From Trema orientale (lineage: Eukaryota > Streptophyta > Magnoliopsida > Rosales > Cannabaceae): a stretch of 64,000 bases of DNA. The stretch's first letter is position 1. Every line of letters starts with the position of its first letter. The stretch lies in assembly GCA_002914845.1 (NCBI GenBank), contig JXTC01000014.1:534185-598184 (forward strand). Direction: 5' to 3'. A model generated the notes under the pieces. That model ran no database searches. It saw nothing but the letters and a program-made list of their open reading frames with translations, and was not told the DNA's origin. Made by a program: the position numbers and the translations under genes. Shown piece by piece: positions 1-11,309 of the stretch.

Positions 1-720
1 GTTTTGTCTCTCTGCCTGATTTATTAGACATTTACTCTTGTTATGTATATCCTCTTTAGTGATAGGAACATCTCCAGATTTGCTATCTTCCATAATAAAT
101 CTTTTAAAAATATATATATATGCCCTTTGAGAAAGTCCTAATAAATTATGTGATATCCCTATGAATCTCAAAGCTGAGAAAAAAAGATTTTTCACAAAGA
201 TCTTTCATGTCAAAAGCCTTAGAAAATAATTATTTAGTCTCATGAAGCATATTCAAGTTATTACTAGTAAGAAAGACGTCATCAACATATAAGATAAGAA
301 AAATAAACTTGTTCACATTGATCTTGAGGTAAATACATGATCTATTTTGTTTTCAATAAAACCAAGTGAGGTCATAACTTAATCATATTTCAGGTACATA
401 GCCTGGAGGCTTGTTTAAGAGTATAATGGATTTCTTTAACTTACATACTAATTGTTCATTCCCGCTCTATACAAACCATCTGGTTGTTGCATACTTCTTC
501 TTGCAAGTTCTCATTTATAAAAAGCTATATTCACTTCCATTTGATGAAGTTCTAAATCAAAATATGCCATTAGTGTCGTAATTATTACGAAAAACAATCT
601 TTACAAGACATAGGTAAAATAGTTTTATTATAATCTATGTCTTCTTTTTATGTGCAATTTTTAGCTACCAATCTTGCCTTTTACCATTCTGTGTTGCCTT
701 TAGAGTCTTTCTTGGTCTTT
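1..720 (-). pseudogene. Ty1/copia reverse transcriptase remnant
   Basis: Read on the minus strand, this stretch gives pieces of a copia RT in the right order. There is a KxKKDSKGN...KARLVAK block near 640-720, a DxKTAF-region remnant near 480-600, and the catalytic YVDD at 278-289 followed by a degenerate LLHETK-like segment. Stops and frameshifts run throughout, so no ORF survives. It is an old, broken fragment that also runs off the window start. Seen: the motifs. Known: YVDD is the RT active site. Inference: same broad copia lineage type as many plant Tork/Ale elements; lineage not resolved. Confidence 0.8.
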
Positions 721-814
721 GATAAGTGTCATTTTTGTAGTTATTTTAGGTTATTATTTATGTTCATTTTGTTAATTTGTTTATATTTTTAGGCTAATTA
801 TACAGCTCGTGTTC

Positions 815-1440
815 CTCGGCATTCTATGAATATACAAAAATATCATTAATGAAGACGATCACAAACTTATCTAAATAATCCATAAACACCCTATTCATTA
901 AATCTATGAAGGTTGCTGGAATATTAGTGAGTCCAAATGATATCATCAAGTATTCATAATGTCCATAGTATGTTCAGAATGTCATTTTTGGTATATCACT
1001 CCCCCGCACTTTGAGTTGATGATATCCAAACCATAAATCAATCTTAGAAAAAACTGTCGCATCTTTCAACTAGTCGAATAGATTATTGATCTTAGGTAAA
1101 GAATACTTATTTTTAACCATTACCTTGTTCAACTCACGGTAATCAATATATATTTTCATTGATCTGTCTTTCTTCTTCACGAATAATACTGGTGCTCCCC
1201 AAGGTAAATAGTTTGGTCAAATAAACTTCTTATCAAGCAATTCATACAATTGAATCTTCAACTCTTTTAGTTCAGCATGCACCATTCGATAAAGTGCTTT
1301 CAAAATTAGAGCCATTCTGGGTAGACATTCGATTTCAAACTTGATTTCACGATCTGGCGATAACTCTGGTAGAAATCAAACTCGATCCGGGTGCAAGTGC
1401 AATTTCAAACTCGGTCCCACTGCTTCTCGAGATCTCTTCA
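815..1440 (-). pseudogene. Ty3/gypsy reverse transcriptase remnant
   Basis: Minus-strand translation gives the classic gypsy RT order: AELKELK..L.ELLDK, then [20 protein letters not shown], KIDLxxGYHQLKV, [17 protein letters not shown], and [13 protein letters not shown] near 827-861. The catalytic pair, usually DD in this motif, reads ND here. In-frame stops are present. It lies directly next to the copia RT remnant in the same orientation, so one element has been truncated or inserted against the other. Chromovirus-type by sequence; clade not resolved. Confidence 0.85.
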
Positions 1441-1727
1441 AGCATCCCCAAATTTACTCAGATATCAAAATAACGTAGTTGGATATTTATAATAAATTTT
1501 TTTCCTTAAATTTACCTCAATATCATAGGTAACTTATTAAGATACCTATGGTCACTTTTTTTTGTTTTTATTTCTTGTAACCCTATATAAAAGGAATAGC
1601 TACAATAATTTTCCAAATACCAAGCTAACACGAATGGAGACCTATGTTAACATTTCTTTTTCTTCTCGTTAATTTGTTTGAATACCATGTATAAGTAGGT
1701 GACCTTGGATATTCAAGAAGGCTACTT

Positions 1728-1957
1728 GTTGTAACCATTTTTTTAATACAAAATATGGTAGGATATCTATGATAACATCTCTTGTTGTAACCATTTTTTT
1801 AATGCAAAATATAGTAAGATATGTATGATAACATCTCTTTTTCATAATTGTTATAAGAAATGCCGAACTTTAGATGGTTAATGCAAAATATAGTAGGATA
1901 TGTATGATAACATCTCTTTTTCATAATTGTTATAAGGAATGCCGAACTTTAGATGGC
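1728..1957. repeat. short tandem duplications (about 64 and 80 bp units)
   Basis: A unit containing TTGTTGTAACCATTTTTTTA and GATAACATCTC is repeated in tandem near 1728-1850. A longer unit containing TAGTA/GGATATGTATGATAACATCTC and GCCGAACTTTAGATGG is repeated near 1800-1957. Copies differ at only a few bases, so the duplications are fairly recent relative to the flanks. No coding content. Confidence 0.75.
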
Positions 1958-2312
1958 AACAACAAGAATGTTTACTTAAAAAATTGATGAGAAGAAAATA
2001 CTAACACAAAAAAAAGAGTAGAAAAGGTCAAAATAGGTTAAAAGCATATGAAAAATATTCACAAAAAAAAAATAAATGAATAAAATCTATCATAAAAAAA
2101 TAAGAAAATAAAATCTATCTTAAAAAAACTAATTATATCCTAAAAAAGGTTACTTAAATAATAGAATAAAAAAATATCCAAATAAAAGTTTTGTTTAAAA
2201 AAAAAAACACAATCTATTATAAAAATGATTGATGCAGTGCAAAAAAAAAAAAAAAAACTATTTTAAAAAATTAGAAAATGAGGCTCTCAACAATTTTTCC
2301 ATTTAATTTATG
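1958..2312. other. A-rich intergenic DNA
   Basis: Strongly A-rich sequence with many poly-A runs. No gene, RNA or element end recognised. Confidence 0.6.
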
Positions 2313-2669
2313 GGATAATGTCACTTTTATATCGTGTATTTTGACACTTTATTTAAATTTACATTGTATTTTTATCATTATCAATATTGATTTTAGATTT
2401 GAAATTTGTTACAAATTTATATCCTGACACCAATTTAGAGCAGTTAATTTATCAAAATAATTTAATAAACTTATTCTCGGATAAGTTTTTTTATGGGTTA
2501 TTTTTAATTTTTTAAACTGTATCTTGACAAATTAACAGCTCTAAATTGTGTGTCAATGTATAAATTTGTAACAGATTTTAAATTTAAAGTTCAATATTAA
2601 TAATAACTAAAATACAAGGTATAAACTAAACAAAATGTTAAAATATAAATTACAAAAGTGACATTATCC
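2313..2669. mobile_element. foldback MITE, 357 bp
   Basis: Terminal inverted repeat GGATAATGTCACTTTT at 2313-2328 is matched by its reverse complement at 2654-2669. The inverted similarity continues inward for about 150 bp on each side (2313-2470 against 2520-2669), leaving a short unpaired centre. This is the structure of a hairpin-type MITE. There is no coding capacity. Flanks are AT-rich and a target duplication could not be fixed with confidence, so the superfamily is open. Confidence 0.75.
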
Positions 2670-2898
2670 TTTAATTTTTCAAACCTGACGCTGACATAGG
2701 CAGCATCTAAAAGTGGAGGAGGATGATTTCGAAAGTATAAAAATAATAATAATATAGTATAGAACCTGTTCGGGATCGGATGTTGTGTTCTGATTAATTA
2801 ACAGGACCTGTGATTAATTAAGACAAAACAGAGGAAAATTGAGATTAAGGTTAGTGTACAGGTGTAAGAGTTATCACAACACTGTCTACGTGTCGAAG

Positions 2899-3713
2899 NN
2901 NNNNNNNNNNNNNNNNNNNNNNNNNNNNNNNNNNNNNNNNNNNNNNNNNNNNNNNNNNNNNNNNNNNNNNNNNNNNNNNNNNNNNNNNNNNNNNNNNNNN
3001 NNNNNNNNNNNNNNNNNNNNNNNNNNNNNNNNNNNNNNNNNNNNNNNNNNNNNNNNNNNNNNNNNNNNNNNNNNNNNNNNNNNNNNNNNNNNNNNNNNNN
3101 NNNNNNNNNNNNNNNNNNNNNNNNNNNNNNNNNNNNNNNNNNNNNNNNNNNNNNNNNNNNNNNNNNNNNNNNNNNNNNNNNNNNNNNNNNNNNNNNNNNN
3201 NNNNNNNNNNNNNNNNNNNNNNNNNNNNNNNNNNNNNNNNNNNNNNNNNNNNNNNNNNNNNNNNNNNNNNNNNNNNNNNNNNNNNNNNNNNNNNNNNNNN
3301 NNNNNNNNNNNNNNNNNNNNNNNNNNNNNNNNNNNNNNNNNNNNNNNNNNNNNNNNNNNNNNNNNNNNNNNNNNNNNNNNNNNNNNNNNNNNNNNNNNNN
3401 NNNNNNNNNNNNNNNNNNNNNNNNNNNNNNNNNNNNNNNNNNNNNNNNNNNNNNNNNNNNNNNNNNNNNNNNNNNNNNNNNNNNNNNNNNNNNNNNNNNN
3501 NNNNNNNNNNNNNNNNNNNNNNNNNNNNNNNNNNNNNNNNNNNNNNNNNNNNNNNNNNNNNNNNNNNNNNNNNNNNNNNNNNNNNNNNNNNNNNNNNNNN
3601 NNNNNNNNNNNNNNNNNNNNNNNNNNNNNNNNNNNNNNNNNNNNNNNNNNNNNNNNNNNNNNNNNNNNNNNNNNNNNNNNNNNNNNNNNNNNNNNNNNNN
3701 NNNNNNNNNNNNN
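2899..3713. other. assembly gap (815 N)
   Basis: Run of unknown bases. It ends directly at the 5S rRNA piece, so the gap probably hides the 5' part of that 5S unit and possibly more copies. Confidence 0.99.
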
Positions 3714-3799
3714 CCCATCAGAACTCCGCAGTTAAGCGTGTTTGGGCGAGAGTAGTACTAGGATGGGTGACCTCCTGGGAAGTCCTCGTGTTGCACCCC
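3714..3799 (+). rRNA. 5S rRNA, 3' part
   Basis: The 86 bases after the gap match the plant 5S rRNA from the CCCATCAGAACTCCG region to the 3' end. They include the internal promoter stretch (AGTTAAGCGTG..TTGGGCGAGAGTAGTA), the GGATGGGTGACC loop and the terminal GTGTTGCACCCC. One difference from the common plant sequence was noticed by eye (T for C in GTGCTTGG). A T-run typical of Pol III termination follows at 3805-3808. The 5' third is lost in the gap. It could be a genuine 5S gene from an array, a dispersed copy, or the 5S-like part of a Cassandra-type TRIM LTR; the gap prevents a decision. Confidence 0.9.
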
Positions 3800-3816
3800 T
3801 CCCCTTTTAGCCAACT

Positions 3817-3972
3817 GGGGCTAGCTCAGTTGGTCCAAGATTTGAGGATTGTGTGTGTGTGTTTGGAGGGTCAGGGGTTCAAACCTTGGTAGTGTGTGTG
3901 TGTGTCATTTTCCTTTAATTTGTAGTAAGTGGTGGTCATTAGTTAAGCCCCACTTTTTTAAAAAAAAAAAAA
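3817..3972 (+). mobile_element. tRNA-derived SINE
   Basis: The head starts GGGGCTAGCTCAGTTGG, with an A-box-like TAGCTCAGTTGG at 3822-3833, and carries a B-box-like GGTTCAAACC at 3876-3885 about 54 bp downstream, the spacing of a Pol III tRNA promoter. A short non-tRNA body with two TG tracts follows, and the copy ends in an A-run at 3961-3972. No anticodon-arm fold typical of a working tRNA is seen. It begins only 17 bases after the 5S piece. Confidence 0.75.
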
Positions 3973-4216
3973 GAAAGTAAACTTCGGGAACATGGTATGA
4001 GTTGTTTTCACAAAACTAATTCTCCTACCATCATATAAATTTCCTAAAATATTATTTCACTATACTCAATTTATAATCTATCAAACACTTAAATTAATCT
4101 CACTTTTAAATTTATCTGAAAAACAAATCTCACTTTTAAAGAGTACAATATTATTTTTGTCCTTGGGTGAGGAGTAGTTACAATATGTTTATTTAAAGAG
4201 TACAATATTATATGAC

Positions 4217-5675
4217 GTATGTACTTAATTAAACAAAACTAAATAATTCAGCATTGAATAATATGCTTCCGTAGACCTTGATTAATGATCTCTCAAACTT
4301 GATAGAAATATATAATAAATCAAGAAGCTGGGGGAAAAAAAAGATTACTTGATAATGATCCCTCTGGTCACAAATTGGGTCAAAGTTTACAACGCGCTTT
4401 AATTAGTACATTTATCAACTTGCTACCAAAAAAAGTGAAGTGGATTGATCAGTACTAAGTTGACTTCGATAACAATATAACAAACAAGTTGGAAAATTAA
4501 AGTGAATGCTAATTTTCAGTCAATATAAATATGGGTTATTATTGAAAAAAAAAAATCCTGAGTTTTGTACTTTTAGAAAAAAAAAAAACTCTGAGCTTTT
4601 GATTATATAAAAAAAAAAATTATTTTTGTTTAATTTTAGCAAAAAAAATCTTGAGTTTTTAGCTATATCAAACAAAACCTTTGGATTATAAAATCGAATC
4701 ATAACTTGCGAACTATGTCAAATGACTCATCTTTTTTTAGTACACACTATTATGTGCGAGTCTATTTACATTAAAAAGAACACTCCAATTGGGCGAAAAC
4801 TATGTCATTTTATATTAAAATATTGACTTTTTTAGTTAAAATAAATTTAAAAATCTTTTACTCTGTTTTCTCAATTTAATTCTATTAAAACCTTCTTTTG
4901 ACATTGATAGGGATAAAATAAGTATTTATTTTAACTAAAAAATTTATTTTAAATTTATTTTAACTAGAAAAGGCAACACTTTTAATATAAAATGACATAA
5001 TTTTCACCTAACTGGGATACTTCTCAATATAAATAGACTCATATAGTCACACCTAATAGTATATACTAAGAAAAAATGAATTATTTGACTTATTTTATAT
5101 GCTAAATTAATTCGATTTTATAATCCACATGTTTTATTTGATATAACTAAAGGCTCAATTTTTTTTGGCTAATATTAAACGAAGAAAAGATTTTTTTTTA
5201 ATATAATCGAAAACACTGGATTTTGTTTTTGCTAAAATTAAAAAACTCAGGTTTTTTTTTTTAAATAATAACCCATATTTATGTTGACTGATAATTAGCA
5301 TTCACTTTAATTTTCCAACTTGTTTGTTAAACATCGAAGTCAACTTAGTACTGATCAATATACTTCACTTATTTTAGTAGCAAGTTGATAAATGTATTAA
5401 TTAAAGCGCATGGTAAACTTTGACCCTATTTGTGACGTAATATTTATTTTTTTCCAACTTCTTGATTTATTATATATTTCTATCAAGTTTGAGAGATCAT
5501 TATCAAGGTCTACGGAAGAATATTATTCAATGCTGAATTATTGAGCATATTGAATATATATATATTTAATATACATATATATTAAGTGATCACCTACGAA
5601 AAATGATAGCCTAACTGTCTTTTATCTTCTTTATTTTATTTTTTTTCTTATAGTTTTGTTTAATTAAGTACATAC
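4217..5675. repeat. 1.46-kb imperfect palindrome
   Basis: The left arm (4217 to about 4890) and right arm (about 4900 to 5675) are inverted copies. Anchors are 4217-4240 against 5652-5675, 4245-4260 against 5524-5539 (TTCAGCATTGAATA in the left arm), the AAAGTGAATGCTAATT segment near 4500 against 5300, and the GGGTTATTATTGAAA termini at 4533 against 5274. The right arm has about 110 bp of extra AT-rich sequence at 5541-5651. The outer 300 bp of each arm lie beyond the transposon-like core, so the whole locus seems to have been duplicated in inverse orientation. Confidence 0.9.
4533..5274. mobile_element. foldback element core with GGGTTATTATTGAAA ends
   Basis: The termini GGGTTATTATT...AATAATAACCC frame the palindrome centre. 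A related copy of the left half lies at 55913-56270, with the same terminal motif, the TTTTGGATT...AAAAT segment and the CCAATTGGG...ATGTCATTT segment. This shows the core is a dispersed family and not only a local inversion. No coding capacity; the 4520-4702 minus reading frame is a poly-A artefact. Confidence 0.65.
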
Positions 5676-5689
5676 TTCATTTTTTTTTA

Positions 5690-5810
5690 TGAAAAAAAAA
5701 ACGGATGAGTTTTCGGTAGTGGGTCACTTCTCAGAATCACTTCCATTCGATTAGACTCTTAAAGACGACGTAGGGGCTCGAACCGTGGACCTCACATTTC
5801 TTAAGTCCTT
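5690..5810 (-). repeat. possible SINE remnant with B-box-like motif
   Basis: On the minus strand the segment GGTCCACGGTTCGAGCCCC contains GGTTCGAGCC, a good Pol III B-box. A T/A tract (5683-5702) lies where a SINE tail would be. The A-box side is degenerate. Weak call. Confidence 0.35.
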
Positions 5811-6739
5811 AAGGTAGATACTTCATATAGGCTAGTAAATTTGCAAATTTCATCTTCCTTACAAATTATTGGATATATTGTCATGTGTTTTGTAAAATTG
5901 TCAAAGACTACAAACGAAAACTAACGTAGGATCTTTTTTTCAGTATGTATACAGAAATGCCCCATTTTAAGGTTCCTGCTTTAATATATGCCCCTTTTAA
6001 TTTAGTCGTACAAGAATATCTTTTTTTTTCAATTATTTTATTTTTGTATTCCAAATTTTGAGAGAAGACACCGGACTACAACAAAAAGTTGAGTTGACGC
6101 CAAAGTAAGACTACAGCAAGTCTCGCATAACCTCGGCAGGGTCTACACCAATGCAGGTGGCCTATTATGGCATATTATGTACAAGCCAATTAAGACCATA
6201 AAATATTGATTTTAATGTGTTAAATTCAATTTATATATTTTAATATGTATTTTTTTTTTTCTTGTGTATATGCGTACCAGTTTTTTGCTCTCAAATTTTC
6301 ATTTACATGTAACAAGATTTCAAATGACTAATTAACTAATAAAGCACTGGTTGTTTTTCCAGGTTAATTGTTTTTTTTCAAAGCGATTAATTTTCTTCAA
6401 TTGAATTAATATACCAAATAAAACTAATAAAGCACTGATATATAGTGATATATTTACTATTATATATCTGTAAATTATTTATTTACCATTATTATAAAGT
6501 AGTAAATTATTTATTTACAATTATATAAAGTAGTACAATGAACTAAAAAAATCACTTTCTTATCACTCATATATCATGACATATTTATCATTATATTCTT
6601 GGTAAATTTATTATTTACCACTATTATGAAGTAATATATATGACTTATTTATAATGACTTAAAAAAATTACTCATTTTGGCATGTTAACCATTGCACCCT
6701 AATAAATTACTTATTTACCGTGGCATCAAAAAATATATA
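5811..6739. other. AT-rich intergenic DNA
   Basis: No gene or element ends recognised. The later part (from about 6330) already contains scattered ATTTACTA/TTATTTAC words like those of the next repeat block. Confidence 0.5.
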
Positions 6740-7370
6740 TATATATATAGATGGGTACATAAGTGGTATATTAGTTATTTGCATGATTTATATAAAATCA
6801 TTTTTTTTAAAGAAAATAAAATCAACAATAATGGTAAATAAGTGGTAATTAGTTATTTACTTGATTTACTTAAAAACAAATGATAAATTCACGGTATATA
6901 ATTTTTTTTAGCAGATCAGAGGCGTATAATTTTTTACATTATCTATAGATTTTTTCTAAAAAAGGAAAATAAAGTCAATAATAGGGGTAAATTAGTGATA
7001 AATCAATTATTTACTTAACTTGCTTAAAATAAATTGGTAAATTAGTTGTATATCACATATCTACATGATTTTTTGTTTTTTTGGTAAACTAAAATAAATC
7101 AGTAATCATGGTAAATAAGTGGTAAATCAATTATTTACCTGATTTATGGGGAAAATTTGTAGTATTTAAGTTATTTACTAAATTTATAAATTTTTTCCAA
7201 AAATGGAAAGCCAATAATAGTATTAAATTAGTGATATAAATCAAGTATTTACATAATTTAGTTAAAAATAAATAGTAATTAGTTGTATATTAAATATTAA
7301 TATGATCTTTTTTGTAAAGAAAAAATAAATCAATAATGGTGGTAAACTAGTTTTTTACTTTATAATGATA
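6740..7370. repeat. degenerate tandem repeat, about 120-145 bp period
   Basis: A module reading roughly CAATAATGGTAAATAAGTGG followed by TTATTTACTTGATTTA and an A-rich AAAATAAAT segment recurs near 6823, 6969, 7103, 7212 and 7332. The copies are strongly diverged. No ORF. Confidence 0.6.
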
Positions 7371-8060
7371 AAATTTAATTTGAGTGACCATTTATTCTGT
7401 AATTTGATGATATTGATTCAATAATTAAAATTTTTTTTTTCAAGTATAAGTTTCTTTTGGTATGTCTCAGAAATTCATCATTATTCAATCTCATAAAAAC
7501 AAAACCCATATGATTCCATTCGATGGAAAAAAAAAAAAAAACGAAGAAACGACCAAGTTGCAGCAATATGCATGTACAGAGGGGGAAAAAAAATGGTAAA
7601 CAAACGATGGATATATTCAAGGAGGAGCTATATTTATCGTTGTCTATATAACTAAAATCTGCTTGTTTCTTGGCAATCCTAGATCAATTGAGAGTCAAAA
7701 TCACCATATCAAATATCAATGATAATACAAATATTAAAATATTCCCACAGAAAACCCAGTTTTCATGAACACTAACAACGAGGATATTGATCTCTTGGGC
7801 TCCGCTCAAACGAAATTGTCAGCAACAATTAGCCAATAAAAGTGGTGTGGCGAAGGAAACAACGTCACGCGGGAGAAAGAAAGGGGCATACAAGCAAACG
7901 GGGCATACAAGTTAACAGAAATAAAAAAGGATATCTACAAATATTAGGCTCCAAAAAAGTTATACAGTATAGTGTTCACTCTCTCTTTTTAAAGTTAGGG
8001 TCTTAGAGTATAATGAGAGAATTTTAGGCTCATTTTAAATAAATATGCATTTTACAAAGA
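7371..8060. other. intergenic DNA, nothing recognised
   Basis: The only reading frame of note, on the minus strand at 7375-7620, is made largely of translated poly-A/T and has no recognisable domain. Confidence 0.5.
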
Positions 8061-8500
8061 GGAAATTTGATTTTTTATGGTAATTTTTCAAAAAAATTGA
8101 AAAATCCTGAAATTTAAAATTGTTCTGAAAAATTCTGGATTTAATTATAAAAATATCACTTTTAAAAATATTTAGAAAACACTATTTTTTATTAATTAAT
8201 GAGATACTTAAGGTAGATAGTCGAGTTACCTGAGGTAACTTGAACAGTTACTTCAAGTAACTGAATTGGTTACTCTAAGTAATCTAACTGGTTACCTCAA
8301 GTACTATTGAAAAATACTAATTTTGAAGAAAAAATAGTATTTTTTTTTAAATATGTTTTAAAAGTGTTATTTTTCTAATAATACTTTTAAAAAGTAATAT
8401 TTTTCTAAATCAGACCCAGATTTTTCAAAAAAATCAGTACATCCCTGATTTTTCAAATTTTGGTACTTTGGGCTTGGATTTTTGTAATAAGCCTTTTTAC
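8061..8500 (+). mobile_element. MITE-like repeat, copy A
   Basis: About 440 bp that recurs in inverse orientation at 16870-17288. Both copies carry the GAAAAATCC...GAAATT end, a core of short direct and inverted GTTACTT..AGTAACT words, and a CCCTGATTTTTCAAATTTTGGTA-like far end, which is itself a partial inverted repeat of the near end. Non-coding. Confidence 0.7.
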
Positions 8501-9859
8501 AAATATTATATCAAAATAATTAGTATATCGGTATATATACCACGTGTAAAATATGAAATACTTATTATAAAAGTTTACATACTCATTACATAAACTAAAA
8601 TTAGTATGTAAGTATATATATCAAGTGTAAAAATACATATTCTTTATCATTTAGCTGAAAAAACAATAAAAATAGACATTAATTAAAACAAATTGTAAAA
8701 GAAAAAGTACATCTACTAACAAATCTCAATGTGGTGGTACTATTTGGAAATTAATCACTTAGGCGTGTTTGAGTTTTATTTTGAGGGCTACTTTTAATTT
8801 TTAGAAACAATAAAAAGAAAAATTAGTGCATGTGTCTTTTTTATATTTTGTTTCAATAAATATCCATTATTCTCTTTTTTAGATAAACAACTGAGTATAT
8901 ATAGTTTTAGATCTAGTATATCTCGTTATATATGAACTTTAGTTTATGAACTAAGTATATTAGTTTTCATACTGTTTCACATATTTTACATTCAGTATAT
9001 TCACATATATACTAAACATATTATATTTTATAATTGGTATTTCTACTAATATACTGGTCATTTTCCTAGAGCATTTGAAAGAAATTTACTTAAAATAAGT
9101 CCAAAATACGGTCATTTTGCCATTAACCCCGTAAAAAGGTGATGTTTGATTAATCATGCTTATGGCTAAGAGAATATAAAGTTTGTTGCATAATCATTAT
9201 TTTAAACGGAATTTTGAGAAATAAAGTATATGTTGTTTCTACAAATCTATCTTACTTATTTTCTAAAATATCATTCTACTAAATATAATTTCTAGTTTAC
9301 CAAACACTTATACATTATTTTTAAAAAAAATATAGAGTAGTGTAAATTTAATTTACTAACAAAATAGTATTATTTGCTTATCCACATATTTCTATACCTA
9401 GCTGACATTGATATATCCTTATCTTTATTCTAAAGATGAATTGGAGCTACGAGACTTACCTCATGAATATGGTGTGTTATGCAAAGAATATGGGTTGCGT
9501 ACAAGAAATAAATATGAGGTAGGTAACAAAAGGGGAAAAAAAGAGAGGAGAGAACAAAGAAAATAGGAAAAAGAAAACTCGAAGGATACTAAAAAAAGGG
9601 GAAAAAAGAAAAAAAAGTAAAAGAATAAGAGTGAAATTATAATACTATATTTAGTAGAGAGGATTTTTGGAGGGATGGAGAGGAGTATAGTGAGAAGGGT
9701 GAATGATGAAGGGAGAGCTATACAATCCTCTATTTGGTAGGAAGGATAGGAGAAGTAGAGGGGGAGAGAATGTTAGAAATAAAATGTAGTTTGTCACAAA
9801 ATTAGGGGACTACAATTCTATATAATCTATAAAAAGTTGTATCCTCGAAACTTAAAACA
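8501..9859. other. intergenic DNA with repeat debris and a purine tract
   Basis: 8501-9125 is AT-rich and ends in a GGTCATTTTGCCATTAACCCC segment typical of repeat ends. It loosely resembles 16590-16869, next to the other MITE copy. 9530-9640 is almost pure A/G. 9650-9790 has GGAGGGATGG...TTTGGTAGGAAGG words like those in the MITE at 47657-48075. No gene seen. Confidence 0.5.
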
Positions 9860-10905
9860 AATCTGGATACTTTTTCCACACTTCTTCCTCTAGTTCCCAT
9901 GTGGCTTCCTCTATTGCATAATTCTGCCATAGAACTTTCATAAGAGGAATTGTCTTGTTTCGGAGTTCTTTATCTTTCCTGTCAGAATTCTCACTGGCAC
10001 CTCTTCATTGGATAACTTTGGAGTAATATCCAAAGACTCATTGCTCAACACATAATGGGAATCAAACAAATACTTTTGCAGCACGGACACATAGAACATA
10101 TCATGTATCCTTGATAAGGCTGGGGGAAGTGCTAGTCAATATACTGTCTCACTGACTCATTTAATTATTCTAAAATACCTAATATACTTTAAGCTTAATT
10201 TACCCTTCTTGCCAAATCTTATGACTCCTCGCATCAGTCTACCTTTAGAAACACCATATCCCCAATTTCAAATTCCTACAGTCGTCATTGCTTATTAGCG
10301 TACTTCTTCTATAGATCAATTGAAGCCCTCAATTTGCTCTTAATCTTTCCAATAGCTTCAGTTATTTGATCCACTAATTCTGAATCCAGATATCTTCTTT
10401 CATCAGCCTCGTATCAATGAATTGGTTATCGACACTTATAACCATATTGCGCCTCATATGAGGACGTTTTAATAGACTCTTGGTAACTATTATTGTATAA
10501 AAACTCGATCAGTAGAAGCCATTGATTCCATAATCCCAGAAGGTCTAACAGACAAGCCCTTAACATATCTACTAAGATTTGGATAATTCGCTTAGTTTGA
10601 GGATGTGCAGTTTTATTAAACTTTAACTGAGTCCCTAAATATGCTTGTAAGCTTTTCCAAAATATTGAGGTGAAATGTGCATCTCTTTTAGATATGATTG
10701 AAATGGGCACACCATGCAGTCGTACAATTTCCTATATATATAATTTTGCTAAATTATCCATTGCATAAGTAGTCGGGGCAGAAAATGAGTTGTTTTGGTC
10801 ATTCTATCAACAATGACCCATATAGAATCATGTCTTTCTTTTGTTTTAGGATGACACAAAATCCATAGCGATTTGTTCTCGTAGTGTTTATATTGTAGCA
10901 ATTAT
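9860..10905 (-). pseudogene. Ty3/gypsy chromovirus integrase C-terminus and chromodomain remnant
   Basis: The minus-strand reading starts with a DSIWVIVDRMTK segment (10870-10800), continues through [41 protein letters not shown] and [12 protein letters not shown]...[10 protein letters not shown] (10710-10426), and ends at 9870-9990 with a degenerate chromodomain (LRNKTIPLMKVLWQNYAIEEATWELEEE-like). The second catalytic Asp region (usually SDRD) reads SKRD. Stops and shifts separate the parts. Chromodomain plus this integrase type is characteristic of plant chromoviruses (Tekay/Del-like by pattern). RT is missing here. Confidence 0.85.
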
Positions 10906-11309
10906 ATAATAAGAAATGAACACTATATATGCATGTTTTAATAAATTTTATTAGGTTATCTGTTTTTTATGTTAGAGCTATTGGGGTTTGTATTTCTTCA
11001 TTTTATTCATAATATTAATGAGACATTAACGTATTCTTTATAATATGTTTCAAGATAGTAAGATAATTATAACATCCAAGCTCTTAAATATCCCACAGCC
11101 TATAACGAGCATAACTGTTCAAGCAAAAATTATTATAAGGTTGACTTTGGGTGTTATTGATAAAATTAAAAGTTGAATAATTAAAAAACGATTAAAAAAA
11201 AGTGCTTAGGACGTACTCTCAGCTAAGTTATTTATTAGACTTGCCTAGTAAAGGGCAATTTACCAGTACTTTGGCACATGAAATAATATCGCAGAGAAAT
11301 AAATGAATA
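10906..11309. other. AT-rich intergenic DNA
   Basis: No gene or element end recognised. Confidence 0.5.

Noticed and set aside
2798-3735. Reading frames of about 300 codons across 2798-3735
   Set aside because: They consist of unknown residues from the N gap.
3817-3890. Functional tRNA gene
   Set aside because: A- and B-box-like motifs are present, but there is no anticodon or acceptor stem pairing and the copy ends in poly-A, so a SINE fits better.
4520-4702. 60-codon Phe/Lys-rich minus frame
   Set aside because: Translation of poly-A/T tracts in a foldback element.
7375-7620. 81-codon minus frame
   Set aside because: Low-complexity, poly-Phe from A-runs, no domain or homologous look.
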